Source: Telmatactis stephensoni
Lineage: Eukaryota > Cnidaria > Anthozoa > Actiniaria > Isophelliidae
NCBI GenBank assembly: GCA_029948255.1
Contig: JALIZF010001512.1
Coordinates: forward strand, 1-64,000
Length of the DNA: 64,000 nt
Reading direction: 5' to 3'
Below the pieces are notes generated by a model. The model was not told the origin of the DNA. It saw only the letters and a list, made by a program, of their open reading frames with translations, and made no database searches. Within the stretch, counting starts at the first letter, position 1, and each line of letters begins with the position of its first letter. A program made the translations under genes and the position numbers. Below are positions 59,903 through 64,000 of the stretch, one piece after another.

Positions 59903-60227
59903 AATCAATCAATCAATTAATTTTTTACAACACTTGATACTATAATCTCACGATCTGATGTGTCTGTCCTCTTATTGACATACTCTAATCAACCAATCAG
60001 ATATTGTGAGATTAGTATCAAGTGTTGTAAAAAAATTGATTGATTCACAAATTGAAGATGGCTTTGAGTTGTCTGTTCTCTTATTGACACACTCTTGACG
60101 TCATAAAATGTTCAAAACCCAAGTGGAATCATGAACACAGTGAGTGATTTCAATGCAAAGTGTTGAATATTTTATGGCGTCAAGAGGGTCTCAATAAAAG
60201 GACAGACAAATCAAAACCATCTTCAAT
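59903..60227. mobile_element. Two adjacent hairpins of one repeat family
   Basis: Hairpin one (59903-60045) has arms ATCAATCAATTAATTTTTTA...TGATACTATAATCTCAC. Hairpin two (60051-60227) has arms ATTGAAGATGG...TGTCTGTTCTCTTATTG. A third partial copy with GTGTCTGTCCTCTTAT is at about 60318-60390. Confidence 0.7.
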
Positions 60228-60492
60228 TCATTTTTTACAACAGTTATTTGTCTGAGATAAAAGTTAAAAACCCCTTTCAAACAGGGCAACAGATTGAGCA
60301 CCGAAACGCATCAACAGTGTGTCTGTCCTCTTATAAGACACACTCTAACCAACCAATCAGATTGCGAGATTAGTATAAAGTGTTGTAAAATTCCCTCTTG
60401 AGAATAGTACCCTGAAACTACCGGTAATAATAGGTAATAATAATAGTCTCTTATTGTAAAGAAAGGTCTGAACCCAGGTGAATCTATGTTTA

Positions 60493-60828
60493 TCGAAGTA
60501 ACAATATTTGTAATATGATCATCCGGGTGGATGTAGTCCTGTGATTGTCGGAACAAAAGCAAAACCGACAATCATGCTGCCGGTGCACTGACACGCCCTA
60601 ATTAGACCGATACCGCTAATTAGACCGATACCACTAATTATGCAACTCCAGGTAATTAGCACGTGGCAGTATAAGTAAGACCCACACCTGACTTTTTCTT
60701 TAGTCACTTGACTCACTTGCCTCTGAAGATGACTTCCGCACAGGTTGTCGAAACGTCAGTCACACCAAACAGTCCTTCACAGGACTACATCCACCCGGAT
60801 GATCATATTACAAATATTGTTACTTCGA
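60493..60828. mobile_element. Inverted-repeat element with perfect 52-bp arms
   Basis: The arms 60493-60544 and 60777-60828 are exact complements over 52 bp, starting TCGAAGTAACAATATTTGTA. The interior has TAATTAGACCGATACC twice and the word GAAGATGACTTCCGCACAGG next to TGTCGAAACGTCAG. No coding frame. Perfect arms suggest recent insertion or gene conversion. Confidence 0.88.
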
Positions 60829-61009
60829 CAAATATTGTTACTTCAATAAAAATAGTCTCTTAAAAACATAAAACTAACTGATGTATCTAGTATGCTTTTT
60901 ATAATAATGATATTAAAAATATAATGAACAAAATTAAAAGTTTAAGTTAAGTATGACATAATTAAGATAAAAAAGTGTTTTCAAATTAAAGTGATTTAAA
61001 ACGTTCTAC

Positions 61010-61526
61010 ATGTCTCAGCATTTCTTATGTACTCCGAAAACAAGAACTCAAGGCTCTTTCTCCATATATGTCACTGTCTTGATCTTGTTAGGCTTAATGT
61101 CCAATAGAGACTCACTTGCAGAGCCAAGTTTTCCTTTGGGAGTGTAGTAGTGAGCCAGCATGTTGCTTAGAAATGTAAGAGGAAGCCATATTATGCAAGG
61201 CTTTGTACATAATTTGTAGAACTTTGAATTCCACCTGCTGTCTTACTCATAGCCAGTGAAGATCCATTAGACTAGGATAGGCAATATTTTGTCTCTTGGG
61301 CCAGCCCCAACAAGTATCTAGATGAGCAGCTGTGTTTTGATGATGTTGTATGCTGTCAATGTCACATGATGGAAGGCCAAACTAAAGACTACTGCAATAG
61401 CCAATTCTTGAACTTGATGAATGCATGAATGATTCTCTTGAACTGATCTTTATATGTATGTACATGACCAAATATTTTGAATTGCAAGGGAAGATAACTT
61501 GCAGATACTGCTCACATGAGCATGGT
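61010..61526 (-). pseudogene. LINE relic, C-terminal part
   Basis: Minus-strand frames show HAHVSSICK, HHVTLTAYNI, LGLAQE, NMLAHYYTPKGKL and LLDIKPNKIKTVTY, the conserved 3' portion of CR1/L2-type LINE second ORFs. Frame jumps and stops are frequent. It continues 62930-63640 across an insertion. Confidence 0.75.
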
Positions 61527-62928
61527 AATAGGCCATATGCACTAACAGCTAGTCACGTGACCCTATCTCCCCTAAATCAAGCGGCACCGTCAAAATGAAC
61601 ACAGAAATAGAAAGAGCACCTCCATCGATATTAGTAAAAGTGCAAAGTTTCAGCTCATAAGATGTAATACAGGAGAAATGACAGTAAATTTAAGATGCGA
61701 GCGAAGCAAGCAGCGACACTAATCTTGTCATGCGTGGGATGTTTATAGAGCTCTGAACTCGATTATTTGGTAGACACGTAGATTGCATGTAGAGTGAATG
61801 ATGATTATTTTGTGACATCATCAAAATATGCTTGGAATGATCGCTGACCACGCAATTATTTTCTAGCCAAGTTGTCGGTGTTATTCAGATTTATCATACC
61901 CCTGGAATCCACTGAATCCTGCTTTGTATTCATGGAAGTGTTCAGCAAGGCCATGAACTGTTTAGTGATATTTCTCAGGAAAGACAATGTCCTTTTATGA
62001 GTTTTTCATCGCCGTTGTGCGCTCAATCTAAAGCAAGACGATATAAAGTTGCATTCCAATGTTCTCCTCTTCAAAGAGGTAAAATTTCTTTAGAAAGCCA
62101 CATGATATCGCTAAATTTCTGGTGAATCGAAATTTTGCTTTCTTTACTCAGACTACTCTAAGTAGTTCAGTTAAATCCACATATATTTATGCATTCTCTA
62201 TACATTACAAGGCAAATTATGTGTCAGATATTTATCAAGACTCTTTTAGCTGCCAGGGAGCGATACATAAACCTTAATCAGTTAGTTTTATAATCATTGC
62301 TAACACTGTTTGTGATTGTTTGAAAAAGCAATATATTTCCAATCAGTGAATAAAATGTACTTGTACATTTCGTAGTCAGTTCATTTTATAATCATTGCCA
62401 GCGCTAGCTGTTTGTGATTGTTTGAAAAATTGCTTTAATTTACTCAAGGTGCTAAATATTTTGAACTGTGTGTGTTCGACACTGAACCTGGAGAATTATG
62501 TTAGAACTGTAGTTCAATATTGAAGGTTAACTAGCAGTGTTCATCACACAATACACAGGAGATATACAAGAAACATTTGATATATCAGATAAAGCGGTGT
62601 ACTTTCGTGAGTTTTAGGGGAACAGTTCTGCTAACATGGATACACCAGCTATTTTCTGCTCGCAGCATTTCACTTTCTATTAGAAACGGCTAGTTTCTTA
62701 AGATTTAATTGTTTGGAAAAACGCATTGGATGGCAAGCTCGTGCCATCCAACGCACTTTTCCGAACAAATCTTAAGAAAATATCTAATCTCTTATTCATC
62801 TTATAAACTGAAACTTTGCACTTTTACTAATATCGAGGTGCTCTTTCATTTTTTGGAGTTCATTTTGATGGTGCTGCTTGATTTAGCGGAGATAGGGTCA
62901 CGTGACCTGTTAGTGCATGTGGCCTATT
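61527..62928. mobile_element. 1.4-kb inverted-repeat element inserted in a LINE
   Basis: The left end AATAGGCCATATGCACTAAC continues through CACGTGACCCTATCTCC and AGTAAAAGTGCAAAGTTTCA. The right end repeats this as a complement over about 130 bp, finishing at GGCCTATT. Inside, TTTTATAATCATTGC and GTTTGTGATTGTTTGAAAAA occur twice. No transposase. A related fragment sits at 21776-21960. Confidence 0.85.
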
Positions 62929-62929
62929 G

Positions 62930-63640
62930 AGAGTCAATTTGAAAACAATTCCCAGATTTCGAACTTTTCAACCACATCAATTCTACCACCACCAATGTTA
63001 ACTTGTGCAATAGGTTAATTCTTGAAAAAAATGTGAAGTGAGGTGAATTATTCTAGTCTTACCAGGATTACACTGAAGTTTGTTAGCCTTGTTCCAGCTC
63101 ATAACACTGTTGATACAGGTATTCAGTTTTTCAAGTGCAGGTGATCTGGATCAGACGGGTTTTAGCATTACAGTGAGTTGTGAGCATATACTATGCATGC
63201 ATGATCGACCATGGAAGTAAACAATATCTTTCATTGGTACCATGTACATAGCAAACAGCAATGGTCTGAGAACCGAACCTTGTGGGATGCTGTATTTGAT
63301 CTGTTTCGAATGAGATACACATTCATTGATCATGACAGACTGCTTTCGGCTAGACAGATATCATGATGTAATCCATCTCATAACTACTTCACCAAAACCA
63401 AAATGTTGCTTCATTCTCTCTAAAAGGATGCAAGTCAATGGTATCAAATGTTGCGCATAGATCTAACATTACAAGAACAACATCTTGATGTTGATCCACA
63501 GCTCTTATAATGTCCTTTGACACCTTGAGTAGTGCAGTTTCTGTTGAATGATGTTGGTGGTAGGCTGATTGCATCATTGGAAACAAACTCATTACGTTCC
63601 AGGTAACCATAGATATTTGACTTGACACAATTAGCACTAT
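62930..63640 (-). pseudogene. LINE relic, reverse-transcriptase core
   Basis: QSAYHQHHSTETALLKVSKD, VVLVMLDLCATFDTID and SIPQGSVLRPLLFAMYM are reverse-transcriptase signatures of CR1/L2-like LINEs. The catalytic YADD box appears as YAHN in a shifted frame. MSWNKANKLQCNPGKT follows. Inactivated by frameshifts, stops and the loss of the catalytic Asp. Confidence 0.82.
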
Positions 63641-63924
63641 AATTACTTTAATTTATTACAAAAGAAAGTGGGCAAAGCATTCATAGTTGTAGTAATGTGA
63701 TGCAATAATGCAAGTCATCTCTTGAGTTTTGGGTGCATTAGTATAGCAGGTATATTTGTAGCTAAACAGCAAAAAAGCATTACAATACAATTGTGCTTGC
63801 ACAATGCATTGTTTGCCAAGCCTGGGGACAGTCTGACTACATGCTATTGGTACAGAAAAAGTTACTTAATTGTATGTCTGACTAAGTAAGTAATAAGTTT
63901 AAGGAATACTAAATGCATGCGCAT
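63641..63924. other. Nothing recognised
   Basis: AT-rich sequence, no supported frame, tRNA or terminal repeat. Confidence 0.4.
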
Positions 63925-64000
63925 GTCTCTGTACTGTGATATAAACATGATGGAAGATGTAGAGCAAAAGAAAGCAAGCTTAGGAACACAAGGCATAGCC
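63925..64000. repeat. Dispersed repeat, inverted partner at 15.85 kb
   Basis: GTCTCTGTACTGTGATATAA and AAAGCAAGCTTAGGAACACA are complements of words at 15848-15925. It runs off the window. Confidence 0.65.

Overview
The window looks like nuclear DNA of an invertebrate animal, most likely an anthozoan cnidarian (stony coral or sea anemone). The reasons are genes split into many short exons with GT-AG introns, tRNA-derived SINEs, CR1/L2-like LINEs, DIRS and BEL/Pao-like retroelements, very dense small inverted-repeat transposons, and satellite and minisatellite blocks. The phylum is an inference. The two recognisable genes are conserved across animals and do not settle it. There are no operons, CRISPR arrays or other prokaryotic features.

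Layout. Bases 1-7372 are a tandem satellite with a unit of about 82-88 bp, interrupted by a palindromic insertion. Bases 7.4-17.9 kb are gene-free and hold foldback elements, a tRNA-like relic, a SINE whose 3' tail has grown into a 750-bp microsatellite, and a LINE 3' relic. Bases 17.93-20.06 kb are a 44-bp minisatellite. It stops about 165 bp before the start codon of CTR9.

CTR9 (20225-43852, + strand) encodes the TPR scaffold of the Paf1 transcription-elongation complex. All 29 coding exons can be read with consistent splice phases, giving about 1111 residues. Its introns carry many inverted-repeat elements, two or three with TTAA or 6-bp target duplications.

On the opposite strand, converging on CTR9, is a CD151-like tetraspanin (48336-59833). 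Five exons are visible: TM3, the large extracellular loop with its CCG motif, TM4 and the tail. The exons for TM1-TM2 were not found and probably lie past the right edge. Its introns hold a decayed BEL/Pao-LINE chimera, a nearly complete but dead DIRS element (51.5-55.7 kb), and several small elements. From 61.0 to 63.6 kb there is a LINE reverse-transcriptase relic on the minus strand, split by a 1.4-kb inverted-repeat element.

The host genes are ordinary. The items worth a second look are the repeats: the two-subfamily satellite and its dispersed core, the SINE-tail microsatellite, the open-in-three-frames minisatellite, TTAA-flanked foldback elements, a perfect 52-bp inverted-repeat element, and the DIRS split termini. 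I found no convincing new gene system. Most open reading frames in the repeats are by-products of repeat periodicity.
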